Origin: Edaphobacter lichenicola | GTDB lineage: Bacteria > Acidobacteriota > Terriglobia > Terriglobales > Acidobacteriaceae | Length of the DNA: 64,000 nt | Direction of reading: 5' to 3' | Assembly (NCBI RefSeq): GCF_025264645.1 | Contig: NZ_CP073696.1 | Coordinates: 1,922,001 to 1,986,000 of the forward strand | In this document: positions 24,575 to 34,500 of the stretch, piece after piece | Numbering within the stretch: the stretch's first letter is position 1 | Layout: each line of letters opens with the position of its first letter | Notes under the pieces: model-generated | The model's input: only the letters and a program-made list of their open reading frames with translations | What the model was told of the DNA's origin: nothing | Databases searched by the model: none | Program-made: the position numbers and the translations under genes

Positions 24575-26434
24575 CTACGGGATGTAGTAACGGAAGCTGG
24601 TGAAGACCATGTTGTTGGTGCCGTGCGGCGCGCCGTAGGTCGTCGTCGCTGCACCGGTTGCACTGGTTACACCTGCCCAAGCCTGACGGCTGAGGTAGCT
24701 GTACTGCATCTGGTACTGGAGACGGCCGTACTTGGGGCTGTTGTAGAAGCGGTAGGTGAATCCTGCTGTCGCCTCATAAAGATCCTTGGTTGCGCCAAGG
24801 CAGTTCGCAGGAGTTCCGGGGCTGTAGGGAGGATTGCCCGCGACACCAATGCTGCCCAGACCAGAGGTCGGGGTGGTCGGCAAGGTTTCGGTGTTGCAAC
24901 CCGCGTTGGTGCTGGTGATCGGAGCGTAGCCTACGAGCTTACCGGCATCTGCACCGATGGTGCTGAGGTAGGTAGTACGCTGCGCGTACTCTTCGCCCCA
25001 GTAACCGAACAGGTCAAGCTTCGTCACAGGATGAAGTTCGACCGATGCCAATCCCTGGAGGTTCTTGATTGGCTCGAGCGTACCGTCTGGGTGAACTGTA
25101 ACGTCCGGCAGGGTGGACGTTCCGTAGCGGCCTACACCGGTACCGCCGAGGACGTGGACGCCAACGTCCGCGAACTTGGTGATTGGCGCGCGAGCGTTGA
25201 CAAAGAAGCCGCCGCCGACCTTGGTGTTATTGGTGCCGCCAGCAGCGGACGGAGTTGCCAGCGTCTGGTTTGGATAGTAGCGATCGCGGAACCAGCGGGA
25301 AAGACCGCCGATTTCGTAGTGACCGAACTTGGAGTCGTAGGTGGCTTTGACGATGACGTCAGGTGCAACGTTGTTGGAGTAGTTCGCGGTGAGGTTGTAG
25401 AGACCACCGCCTGCACCGGCGTTTCCGATGAAGAAGTTGGCGTTTGCGTTGGTGGCCGAGTAGACGATCTCAGCTTGTTCGACTGATACTGCACCAGTGA
25501 ATCCACCGATCTTCTGCTGGAACCGGACGCCTGGCTGACGCTCCCAGCTGAAACCGACCTGGTATTGAGCGTCGATGGTCATTGGGAGGTTTTCGGTGCG
25601 GTTATCGGTGCTCTTCTTTGTTTCTGTAACGAGCGACCACATCTGACCGCCGGTTACAGTGAAGCCGCTGTTGAGAGCGGCCTGAGCCCAGATCTGACGC
25701 TGACGAAGAACGTAGCTGTTGCTCTGGTTATCGTTGCTCGATGCACCTGCGCCGAGGAAGTCAGCTTCGACGTAGCCGGAGAGCTTGAAGGGGCCAGGGT
25801 TGCCAACGAAGAGGGCGCCGATGCGGCTCTGACGACCGGAGAAGTTGAGCTCGCTGGTGTTCGCCTGCGCCGCACCCGGGTAGGGGGTGGAGTTGAACGG
25901 GGTGTTTACATCCGCGTTCAGCGCGCGCTGGCGGTAGACCATTTCCCCCGCGAAGAAGGCAACCGGTGTAATCGCTATACCCTTGTAGTGGATCGCCAAA
26001 GGTGACTCGAGCTCGTCGGAGATGGTCTTCTTCGTGTCGCTGATGGTCTGGGCGAGGCCGACATTGGTGGTCTTGAGGTCGGTTACTGTGCTGTTAAGAT
26101 TCGAGACGGCTTCGGTATTGGCAGAGAGGTTGGAGCTGAGGCTGTCGGCCTTGGCGGAGGCGTTGGCTGCAGCGGTCTGGGCGTCCTGCGCGGACTGCTG
26201 AGCCGCCGCGAGTTTCGCATCCTTATCTGCATTCTGTTGTTTGAGAGCGTCGATCTGAGCCTGCTGGCTCGCCATCTGCTCGCGCAGCTCCCGGATCTGC
26301 CGCTCTAACGGGCTCTCGGCGGGTGCCTTTTTATGGACAGCCGGTTTCTTTGTGGCCGTGCTCGTTTGCGCCTGAAGCGATATTGAACTTATAACCAATA
26401 TCGCTGCCATAGTCGCTCGTAGTTGCTTCGTCAT
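24575..26434 (-). CDS. Outer-membrane porin with N-terminal coiled coil
   Basis: A 619-residue precursor. The ATG at 26434 has GAGG just upstream; an earlier start at 26473 is less likely. A signal peptide (about residues 1-23) is followed by a Lys/Ala-rich linker and a coiled coil at about 38-150 (LERQIRELREQMASQQAQID and following heptads). From about 160 on there are alternating aromatic strands (FKLSGYVEADFLGAG, YSNNVAPDVIVKATYDSKFG, YGRLQYQMQYSYLSRQAW) ending near the C-terminus in FTSFRYYIP. The coiled coil could anchor the barrel to peptidoglycan. It heads the hexuronate locus and may admit uronates, but specificity is inferred from context only. Confidence 0.78.
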   Translation of the reverse strand: MTKQLRATMAAILVISSISLQAQTSTATKKPAVHKKAPAESPLERQIRELREQMASQQAQIDALKQQNADKDAKLAAAQQSAQDAQTAAANASAKADSLSSNLSANTEAVSNLNSTVTDLKTTNVGLAQTISDTKKTISDELESPLAIHYKGIAITPVAFFAGEMVYRQRALNADVNTPFNSTPYPGAAQANTSELNFSGRQSRIGALFVGNPGPFKLSGYVEADFLGAGASSNDNQSNSYVLRQRQIWAQAALNSGFTVTGGQMWSLVTETKKSTDNRTENLPMTIDAQYQVGFSWERQPGVRFQQKIGGFTGAVSVEQAEIVYSATNANANFFIGNAGAGGGLYNLTANYSNNVAPDVIVKATYDSKFGHYEIGGLSRWFRDRYYPNQTLATPSAAGGTNNTKVGGGFFVNARAPITKFADVGVHVLGGTGVGRYGTSTLPDVTVHPDGTLEPIKNLQGLASVELHPVTKLDLFGYWGEEYAQRTTYLSTIGADAGKLVGYAPITSTNAGCNTETLPTTPTSGLGSIGVAGNPPYSPGTPANCLGATKDLYEATAGFTYRFYNSPKYGRLQYQMQYSYLSRQAWAGVTSATGAATTTYGAPHGTNNMVFTSFRYYIP

Positions 26435-26689
26435 GGAACCTCGCAGAATTGTGAAAAGGCACAAGGACATCAAGAAAACAGGGCAGCCCTACTGGCCTCT
26501 CCGACTTTCTTCCTTTGCTCTTTGATTTATGCTCACAAAGTCGTGTGAACAGAGGAATAATTTGTGCGTTATTCATGGAGAAAACACTTTTGCTTTTGTT
26601 AACGCTGTGTGAATTTTGAGATATGAGTGGCTTCGGCTGAACTTTGTTGGTTACTGCAGAGCCTGAGGAAGTGATTTACCGTTATTGGC

Positions 26690-28870
26690 ATGTCCTCTTA
26701 TCGTCTCGGCTCCCTTGTAGCCGGTTTCGCCCTGTTCGCCTCGTTTACTTCCCTTGCTTCTCTTGCCTCGGCACAATCGCAGATTAAGTTGATTCCCATT
26801 CCGCGTGAGGTACATGCGACCGGAGATCAGAGACTGGCGCATGGCGTTCGGATCGTCTGCTCGGCGCCTTGCTCTGCGGAGGATCAGTTTGCGGCGGATG
26901 ACCTTGCGGCGGCTTTGCAGGCGCGGGGTATTGCGGCGGCTGCGGCGACTGGATTTCCGATCGAGTTGGGGCGGTTGAGCGCCCATCCGGACGCGAAGTT
27001 TAGCGACGAGATGAAGGCTGAGGGGTATACGATCTCGACGACTTCGGCTTCGATGACGGTGGTGGGAGCGAGTGCGGAGGGGGTTTTCTATGGCGCGCAG
27101 ACGGTGAAGCAGCTCATCGACGGAAATGGTGACCGCGCTGTGTTGCATGCTGCGAATATTCGGGACTGGCCGGCGATGAAGTATCGGGGGCTGGATGATG
27201 ATATGTCGCGTGGGCCGATTACGACGCTGGAGTTTCAGAAGAAGTTGATGCGTACGCTGGCGGCTTACAAGGTCAACATCTATTCGCCATACTTCGAACA
27301 TACGCAGCAGTATGCTTCGAATCCGCTGATGGCGCCGCCGGGGAGTGTGACTGCCTCTGAGGCTGCGGAGTTAGTTGCTTATGCGCGGCTTTATCACATC
27401 ACGATTATTCCGGAGCAGGAGGCTTTTGGACACCTGCACCACAATCTGGTGTGGGAGCAGTATCAGACGCTGGCGGAAACTCCGCATGGGGCGGTGCTTG
27501 CGCCGGGACAGCCCGGGTCGATTGCGCTGATCACGCAGATGTTTACGGAGTTGGCGGCGCTGTATCCGGGGCCGTTTCTGCATATTGGCGCAGATGAGAC
27601 GGTGGATCTTGGGCTCGGGCAAACGAAGGCGGATGTGGATGCGAGGGGGCTTGCGCCGGTTTATCTAGATTTTCTGCAGAAGATTACGACTGCGTTGAAG
27701 CCTTTGAATCGGAAGCTGCTCTTCTGGGGGGATATCGCGCAGGACTCGCCTGATTTGTTGAAGGACCTGCCGCAGTCGTTCAAGGATTCTACGATCGCGG
27801 TTGCCTGGGTCTATAACCCGGAGGCGCGTGGGTATGATCGGTTTCTGACGCCGTTTACGAATGCGGGGTTTGAGACGTGGGTTGCGCCGAGTGTGAATAA
27901 TTTTCGGAAGGTCTATCCGAACAATAACAATGCGCTGGCAAATATTCAGCGCTTCACTGCCGATGGACAGCGGTTGGGTTCGACGGGGCAGCTCAACACG
28001 ATCTGGAACGATGATGGTGAGGGGCTGTTCAATCAGGATTGGTACGGGATTTTGTTTGGCGCTGCGGCGGCCTGGCAGAAGGGAGAGTCTTCGACTCTGG
28101 ATTTTGAGGACTCGTATGCGCAGGTGTTTCATGGCGACTCGACGGGCGATCTGAATGAGGCGCAGAAGGAGATGATGCTGGCTCATTCGGTGCTGAAGGA
28201 TCAGGCGAAGGAGGGTGACGGAACGAACAGCATCTTCTGGCTTGATCCGATGTCGAAAGATGGGTTGAGGATTGGAGCGCAGGTGCTTCCTTATGCGCAT
28301 GAGTTGCGGCTGCATGCTGAGCGGGCTTTGACTTTGATCGCCCAGGCGAGGGCGGCTGCGCCGGCGCAGCCGCCAGTTTCCAGTGGGCCTAAGGTATATG
28401 ACCCTGCGGATTCTTATCCGACTGCGCCGACGACGCTGCGGGAGACTGCGGCTATTGATGCGCTGGAGTTGGGTGCGCGGCGAATGGACTTCATCGGGCT
28501 GAAGTTTCAGCTCGCCGAAGAGATCGCGGAGGGGTATCAGCGGGCCTATGCGATGCAGAATACCAAGGATAAGAAGCAGCGCATGGATGTGAGCCGTGAG
28601 CTGTCCGATATCAACGGTGTCAATGGGCGTATACAGGATTACATCGACGCCTATTCGCTGCTGCGTGATCTGTATGAGCAGGCCTGGTATCGCTCGAATC
28701 GTGCGTATGCGTTGCGGCCAACGTTGGAGCACTACGACTACACCGTAGGAATATGGGAGGCGCGCAGCGAAAGAGTGCGGAGCGCGCAACGACAGTGGTC
28801 GGATACGCATACTCTGCCGCCGGCAGCAGATTTGGGCATCCCGCCGCCTGCTCCCGCTCCAGCAAAGTAA
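26690..28870 (+). CDS. Secreted GH20 beta-N-acetylhexosaminidase
   Basis: A 726-residue exported enzyme that removes terminal N-acetylhexosamine from oligosaccharides such as chitin or peptidoglycan fragments. A signal peptide occupies residues 1-28 (ending ASLASA). A GH20b-type N-domain spans about 30-155, and the TIM barrel begins at WPAMKYRGLDDDMSRG. The GH20 catalytic pair is D302-E303 in FLHIGADET; the Asp positions the substrate acetamido group. A helical C-terminal region (about 480-726) is larger than in standard hexosaminidases. It lies upstream of the amino-sugar salvage genes at 30.4-35.5 kb. The start codon lacks a clear Shine-Dalgarno. Confidence 0.92.
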   Translation: MSSYRLGSLVAGFALFASFTSLASLASAQSQIKLIPIPREVHATGDQRLAHGVRIVCSAPCSAEDQFAADDLAAALQARGIAAAAATGFPIELGRLSAHPDAKFSDEMKAEGYTISTTSASMTVVGASAEGVFYGAQTVKQLIDGNGDRAVLHAANIRDWPAMKYRGLDDDMSRGPITTLEFQKKLMRTLAAYKVNIYSPYFEHTQQYASNPLMAPPGSVTASEAAELVAYARLYHITIIPEQEAFGHLHHNLVWEQYQTLAETPHGAVLAPGQPGSIALITQMFTELAALYPGPFLHIGADETVDLGLGQTKADVDARGLAPVYLDFLQKITTALKPLNRKLLFWGDIAQDSPDLLKDLPQSFKDSTIAVAWVYNPEARGYDRFLTPFTNAGFETWVAPSVNNFRKVYPNNNNALANIQRFTADGQRLGSTGQLNTIWNDDGEGLFNQDWYGILFGAAAAWQKGESSTLDFEDSYAQVFHGDSTGDLNEAQKEMMLAHSVLKDQAKEGDGTNSIFWLDPMSKDGLRIGAQVLPYAHELRLHAERALTLIAQARAAAPAQPPVSSGPKVYDPADSYPTAPTTLRETAAIDALELGARRMDFIGLKFQLAEEIAEGYQRAYAMQNTKDKKQRMDVSRELSDINGVNGRIQDYIDAYSLLRDLYEQAWYRSNRAYALRPTLEHYDYTVGIWEARSERVRSAQRQWSDTHTLPPAADLGIPPPAPAPAK

Positions 28871-28929
28871 GAGTTTTTCCAGAGGCTTCGGTGGCGCTCG
28901 GGTCGAAAAGTCTGGCAATCTAAAAGATC

Positions 28930-30267
28930 ATGCTTTCGACGGATTCCATCGGCCTATCACTGGGAATTGATTTCGGCACTACGAACAGCTCGATCGCTGT
29001 TGCCCGCGGCAACGGCGCAGTGGAGCTAGCGTCCTTCCCTACGGCGAAGGGTGTCACTGAGTCGTTTCGTTCGGTGCTTTACCTCGAACAGCAGAAACAT
29101 GCGGGTCGAACGCAGATCAAAAGCTTCACTGGACCATCTGGCATTGAGCATTACCTTCAGGCTGAGCACAAGGGCAGGCTGATTCAGTCGCTCAAATCGT
29201 ATTTGACGAGTCGTACGTTGACTGGCACTGAGGTGTTTGGCCGCAGATACACGATTGAAGATTTGATCTCGCGCATTCTTACTGATTTACGTTTGGCTGC
29301 TGAAAGACAGTTCGGGCAGCCTGTTCGTCATGCGACGGTGGGGAGACCAGTCCGTTTTGTAGGGGCAGATAACGTCGAAGATGATGAGTTTGCCGTCAAG
29401 CGTCTAAAGCAGGCGTTCGTGCATAGCGGATTCGAGTCCGTCACGTTTGAGATGGAGCCCATTGCCGCGGCCTATGCTTACGAGGAGACGCTCGATCATG
29501 ACGAACTGATTTTGATCGGTGATTTTGGCGGAGGCACAAGCGATTTTTCGCTGCTACACGTCGGGCCGGGTGTTCGCGGTCGAGGAAGAACTGCAAAAGA
29601 TCTTCTCGGCAATAGCGGGTTGGGGCTTGCTGGGGACAGCTTCGATGCTCGCATCGTCCGTAAGCTGGTATCGCCGGCGCTTGGTTCTGAGAGCTTCGAG
29701 CGCTCTTATGCACAAGCACCCGATCGCCCTGCCAGTATTATTCCTGCGGTACCAGCTTGGATCTATGCCAACTTGGAGCGCTGGCACTATTTGTCTTTTT
29801 TGAAGACCAGGAACGTGGCGGAGATATTGAAGAGCGCTCGCGCCCGTGCGCAGGAGCCGGAGAAGATTGAAGCGCTGATCAATCTTGTTGAGGAAGACCT
29901 GGGTTATCAGCTCCACCAGGCAGTGCAACGGGTGAAGATGGATCTGTCGCATAACGAATCTGCGGAGTTTCGTTTTCGCGATGGGAGTATGGATATTGTT
30001 ACGACGGTCACGCGCGAGAACTTCGAGGGATGGATTGCCGATGATCTGCGATCGATTGAACAATGCGTGGATGCACTGCTGACGAAGAGCGGCGTTGATG
30101 CGCGAGCGGTTGACCGGGTATTTTTGACGGGTGGTACGAGCTTTGTGCCGGCGGTGAGGCGAATCTTTGAGACTCGATTTACGGCTTCGCGTGTGCGAAC
30201 GGGAAACGAATTTACTTCGGTCGCGCGGGGGCTTGCTTTGCGGTCGCTGGAGATAGCTGGTTCTTAG
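28930..30267 (+). CDS. Hsp70-family protein (YegD-like)
   Basis: A 445-residue actin-like ATPase resembling YegD rather than DnaK. The phosphate-1 motif LGIDFGTTNSS is at about 11-21, phosphate-2 is IGDFGGGTSDFS and the adenosine motif is VFLTGGTSFVPAVRRIF near the C-terminus. A helical insertion (about 285-345) replaces the DnaK substrate domain, and there is no C-terminal lid. YegD-type proteins are orphan chaperones of unknown clients. No co-chaperone is nearby. Confidence 0.88.
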   Translation: MLSTDSIGLSLGIDFGTTNSSIAVARGNGAVELASFPTAKGVTESFRSVLYLEQQKHAGRTQIKSFTGPSGIEHYLQAEHKGRLIQSLKSYLTSRTLTGTEVFGRRYTIEDLISRILTDLRLAAERQFGQPVRHATVGRPVRFVGADNVEDDEFAVKRLKQAFVHSGFESVTFEMEPIAAAYAYEETLDHDELILIGDFGGGTSDFSLLHVGPGVRGRGRTAKDLLGNSGLGLAGDSFDARIVRKLVSPALGSESFERSYAQAPDRPASIIPAVPAWIYANLERWHYLSFLKTRNVAEILKSARARAQEPEKIEALINLVEEDLGYQLHQAVQRVKMDLSHNESAEFRFRDGSMDIVTTVTRENFEGWIADDLRSIEQCVDALLTKSGVDARAVDRVFLTGGTSFVPAVRRIFETRFTASRVRTGNEFTSVARGLALRSLEIAGS

Positions 30268-30333
30268 AAGCTGTCAGCAAAAATTCTTGAAGGCAATACT
30301 GCTGCTGAAAATAAGCAACGACATGAAACAAGC

Positions 30334-30377
30334 AACAGCGAAATACAGGGATCCTTCACTGCGTTCAGGATGACGAC
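30334..30377. repeat. Dispersed REP-like repeat copy
   Basis: A copy of the family GCGAAAT.CAGGGATCCTTC.CTGCGTTCAGGATGAC, matching 48606-48655 over most of its length. The inner GGATCCTTC/TTCAGGAT parts are partly complementary. It lies between the convergent Hsp70-like and BadF-kinase genes. Confidence 0.6.
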
Positions 30378-30448
30378 GTGAAGGAATAACGGCGAAGCTT
30401 CTCTCGGAGAAAGATGTGGAACTGGGTCTTCAGAGACTCGGCAACGCC

Positions 30449-31393
30449 TTATGTACGACTCTTCTGGGCCTCTGTGGTGGGGTTATTCAATATCTGCCTT
30501 GCTCGCCAGAGTGCGCCTTCGAGGGAATCTACCGCTCCCTCCAAGACCTTTACGTTTGGCGATGAGGTTTTGAGGGTTGCCACCATCGAAGAGCGCACAA
30601 GCGAGATGTGCTCTAGAACACTGCCGGTATAAGCTGCTTCGACCTTTCTTCGGCCGCCCGACTCCCTCATCTTCAAGGCGACCAGAGCGACCTGTTCGGC
30701 GAGTTCAGCACCGGCGCGGTCGAGTACTGCGATTGCTAGTTCGTCGCCTGCCTCGGCACATCGTGTCACAATAGGAGCGAGGGCTGGAAGATCGGGGCCG
30801 GGACGTGCGTTTGCCATTTCGACGATCTCGCCTAGGGAACTTGCGCCCCAAAACTCGCCGATCTCTGTGAGCAGATTGGTCGGAACACCGCGGTCTTTCG
30901 CCCAGAAGCCGGCGCGCAGAGCTTCCTGGCCGATCCAGAAGCCAGAGCCTTCATCGCCGATGGCGGGACCCCATCCGCCTGCGTGATACATGGTTCCGTC
31001 TTCAACCCTGCCCATGATGTTCGATCCTGTGCCGGCGATAATAAGAATGCCAGGGCCACCACGAAAGGCACCATCGAGGGCGATCTCCTCATCGCCAACA
31101 AGAAGCAGCCCACCACTGACGACTTCGCCGATCTCGCGCTCGGCCCACTCGCGTACAGCGTCGATGGTCAGACCTGCAAGTCCGACGCAGGTTTGCGTGA
31201 CCTCACCGAGGCTTACGCCAGCTGTCCGGGAGACCTCTGCCAGCATGGCACGCAGTCGGGCGGAGGCCTCTGCTTCGCTGACCCGCATGAGCTTTACGCT
31301 GCCGGTTTCGGCACGTCCTAATATCTTTGTCTCATCTGCAAGGAGAGATCTTGTTTTCGTACCGCCCGCGTCGATCGCCAGATACAGACCCAT
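30449..31393 (-). CDS. BadF/BadG-type kinase, probable N-acetylglucosamine kinase
   Basis: A 314-residue actin-fold sugar kinase. The ATG at 31393 is used because the conserved N-terminus LYLAIDAGGTKTRSLLAD follows directly; an upstream start at 31537 would overlap the divergent symporter gene and adds no conserved sequence. Further motifs are LLVGDEEIALDGAF, GILIIAGTGSNIMGR and GDEGSGFWIGQEALRAG, typical of the BadF/N-acetylglucosamine kinase group, which includes the MurNAc/GlcNAc kinase MurK. It would phosphorylate amino sugars imported by the adjacent, divergently transcribed symporter fusion. Confidence 0.85.
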   Translation of the reverse strand: MGLYLAIDAGGTKTRSLLADETKILGRAETGSVKLMRVSEAEASARLRAMLAEVSRTAGVSLGEVTQTCVGLAGLTIDAVREWAEREIGEVVSGGLLLVGDEEIALDGAFRGGPGILIIAGTGSNIMGRVEDGTMYHAGGWGPAIGDEGSGFWIGQEALRAGFWAKDRGVPTNLLTEIGEFWGASSLGEIVEMANARPGPDLPALAPIVTRCAEAGDELAIAVLDRAGAELAEQVALVALKMRESGGRRKVEAAYTGSVLEHISLVRSSMVATLKTSSPNVKVLEGAVDSLEGALWRARQILNNPTTEAQKSRT

Positions 31394-31515
31394 AAGGTGA
31401 AATGATATGTCAGGTTGCGGGTCTGGGAGCGGGGACGGGCTGCAACCTTCGTCCGTCACAACTTGTGGAAGAGGCATGCTGCGTGCAGGCGCGTGGTCGC
31501 TATACACTTGCACGA

Positions 31516-34500
31516 ATGCATGCTGCCGTAGTTCCAACGCGCCTCCACCCCTTCGACCTGGGCTTGATCGTCGTTTACCTGATTGGTATCACGCTGTTTG
31601 GCCTGAGGTTCCGAAGTAGTAAAGACCCGAATGCACGATCGCTGCGGAGTTACTTTCTGGCCGACCAGACGATTCCGTGGTGGGCGATTGCGCTGTCGAT
31701 CGTCTCGGCCGAGACCAGTACGCTGACGATCATCAGTATTCCGGGTGTAGCGTTTGCCGGGGATTTTGGATTTCTGCAGATTGTCATCGGCTACATGATC
31801 GGGCGCGTGGTTGTGGCGTTGATCTTTCTACCGAAGTATTTTCAGGGGCAGATGCTGACCGCGTATCAGTTGATCGATAGGCGCTTCGGGCACACATTGC
31901 ATAAGGTGACGGCGGGTTTGTTTTTGTTGACGCGGGCGGCGGCTGAGGGTGTGAGGGTGTTTGCAGTGAGCATCGTGGTGGGAATCGCGATTGGGACGCG
32001 GGATGTGTTGTCGATCGGGATTATCTCTGCGTTGACGCTGCTCTACACATTCGAGGGTGGGATGGCTGCGGTGATTTGGACCGATGTTGTGCAGATGGCG
32101 ATCTATATAGGCGGGACGATGGTGGCGATCTTTACGCTGGGAACGCATGTGCCGGGGGGATGGGCGCAGATTCATGAGGTCGCGGCGGCTGCGGGTAAGT
32201 TTCGCCTGTTCCACTTCGCGTTGAACCTGACGCAGAGCTATACGTTTTGGGCAGGGGTGCTGGGGGGAACGTTTTTGACGATGGCTTCGCATGGAACGGA
32301 TCAGTTGATGGTGCAACGGATGTTGGCCGCGAGGAATCTGCGGGAGTCTCGTCTGGCGCTGCTGTCGAGTGGGGGTGTGATCTTTCTGCAGTTCACACTT
32401 TTTCTGCTGATCGGTGTGGGGCTTTATGTCTTCTATGGGCTGCATCCGACGGTGTTTGCTTCAGCGGATCGGATCTTTCCTACGTTTATCGTTCGGGAGA
32501 TGCCGATTGGCATTGCCGGATTGCTGGTGGCCGCGATTCTCGCGGCGGCGATGTCGAATTTGAGTGCTGCGCTCAATTCCCTTTCATCGACGACGGTCGT
32601 GGATTTTTATACGCACTGGCGGCCGGAGGCGGATGATCGGGAACGCATGATGGTGTCGCGATCGAGCACGGTTGTGTGGGCGCTGGTGTTGTTCGGGGTT
32701 GCTGTGTATAGCGTGTTTGCTGGTGGGAAGGGCCATGTGGTGGAGGTTGGGTTGTCGATTGCTTCGGTGGCGTATGGCGCGTTGCTGGGGGTGTTTTTGC
32801 TGGGGACACTGACTCGTTATGCCACGCAGGCAGGGGCGATTATTGGGATGATTTTTGGTTTCGCGTTGAATCTTCTGCTATGGCTGCATGTGTCGCCGAT
32901 TACGCTGGGGCCGATTACGGTTCCGCATATTGCCTTCACCTGGTATGTGCTGATTGGGTCTATCGTGACTTTTGCTGTGGGTTCGCTCGCTAGCATGGTG
33001 TTGCCTGGGGGGCGATCGGCTCAAGAACGAAGCAGGGCTGCGGCACGTGTTGTGGGGATAGTGCTCGCGTTGGCTGTGCCGTTTTTACTGGCGTTGCGTT
33101 GTGAGGCGCAGGGTGCTTCTGCTGGCAGAGGCTCTGATAGTGCCCGGGAGCATTACGATTTCAGCGGCGTTTCTGCGGTTTTGGATCAGGCGATCGCTAC
33201 TAAGAAGCTTCCGGGTGCGGTGGTGCTGGTCAACCATGATGGAAGAACGGTGTTTGAGAAGGCTTATGGTAACCGTGCCCTTGAGCCCGCTGTTGAACCA
33301 ATGACGGAGGGCACCGTCTTCGATATGGCTTCGTTGACCAAGTGCCTTGTCACGGCGACAGCGGTGATGCAGCTGTATGAAGCCCATAAACTGCAGCTTG
33401 ATGACCCGGTTGCGAAGTATCTGCCGGAGTTCGCCGTCAATGGAAAACAAGCGGTTACTTTTCGTGAGTTGCTGACTCACTATTCTGGCTTGCCGGAAGA
33501 TCTCGATTTGAAAGATGCCTGGGGGCTGGCCGCTCCCGATAAGGCGGAGGGTGTCCGAAGAGCCATGAATGCAGCATTGGAGACTGTGCCCGGCACGCAT
33601 TTCAAGTACTCGGATATCAACTTCATCACATTGGGGGTGCTGGTGGAGAAGGTGAGCGGGGAGAGGCTTGACGACTATGCGGAGAAGCATATCTTCGGAC
33701 CGCTCAAGATGACACATACTCGCTATCTCCCCGCCAGTGCGTGGATTCCGAACATCGCTCCGACGGCATATGACAATGAAGGCACCGCGGCTACAAATCC
33801 TGATTTTGACAGGCTGCTTCGCGGGACTGTGCATGATCCGACGACTCGGCGCATGGGGGGTGTTGCCGGGCACGCGGGAGTGTTTTCTACTGCTGGGGAT
33901 GTTGCGCTGTTTGCGCAGGGACTACTCGACAGACTTGCGGGGCGTCCGAGTAATTTCCCTCTGGAGCAATCGACACTCAAGCTGATGACTCAGCCGGAGC
34001 AACCCTGGACGGCCGCTGCGGGCGCGACAGTTTTTACCGCCGATGGCAAGACCACGACAGGAGTTGCAACGCGTGGTTTTGGTTGGGATATCAACTCGGC
34101 GTTTTCGCGTCCGCGTGGCGAGGTGTTCCCAATCGGCAGCTTTGGACACACTGGCTTTACAGGTACGTCGCTTTGGATGGACCCGTCGAGTGATACCTTC
34201 GTTATTCTTTTGTCGAATGCGATTCATCCACGAGGAGCTCCGCCGATCTCAGTGGTGCGAGGACAAGTCGCCAGCGCAACAGCTCGCGCACTTCGACTCC
34301 CTGAAAGGCCACGCTCTGATGTGATAACTTCCAAAACTCTTACGGGAATTGATGCGCTCGAGGCTAGTCACTTTGAGGCACTGGCGCAGGCTGCGAAACG
34401 TCATGGCAACCATCTGCGGCTGGGACTGCTTACCAATCAGACTGGGCTTGATCGCGAGGGGAGACGTACGATCGACATTCTGTTTCATAGCATTCCTGAA

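Noticed and set aside
33085..33873. 262-codon minus-strand frame inside the symporter fusion
   Set aside because: Lies within the serine-hydrolase coding region, whose motifs are intact on the plus strand.
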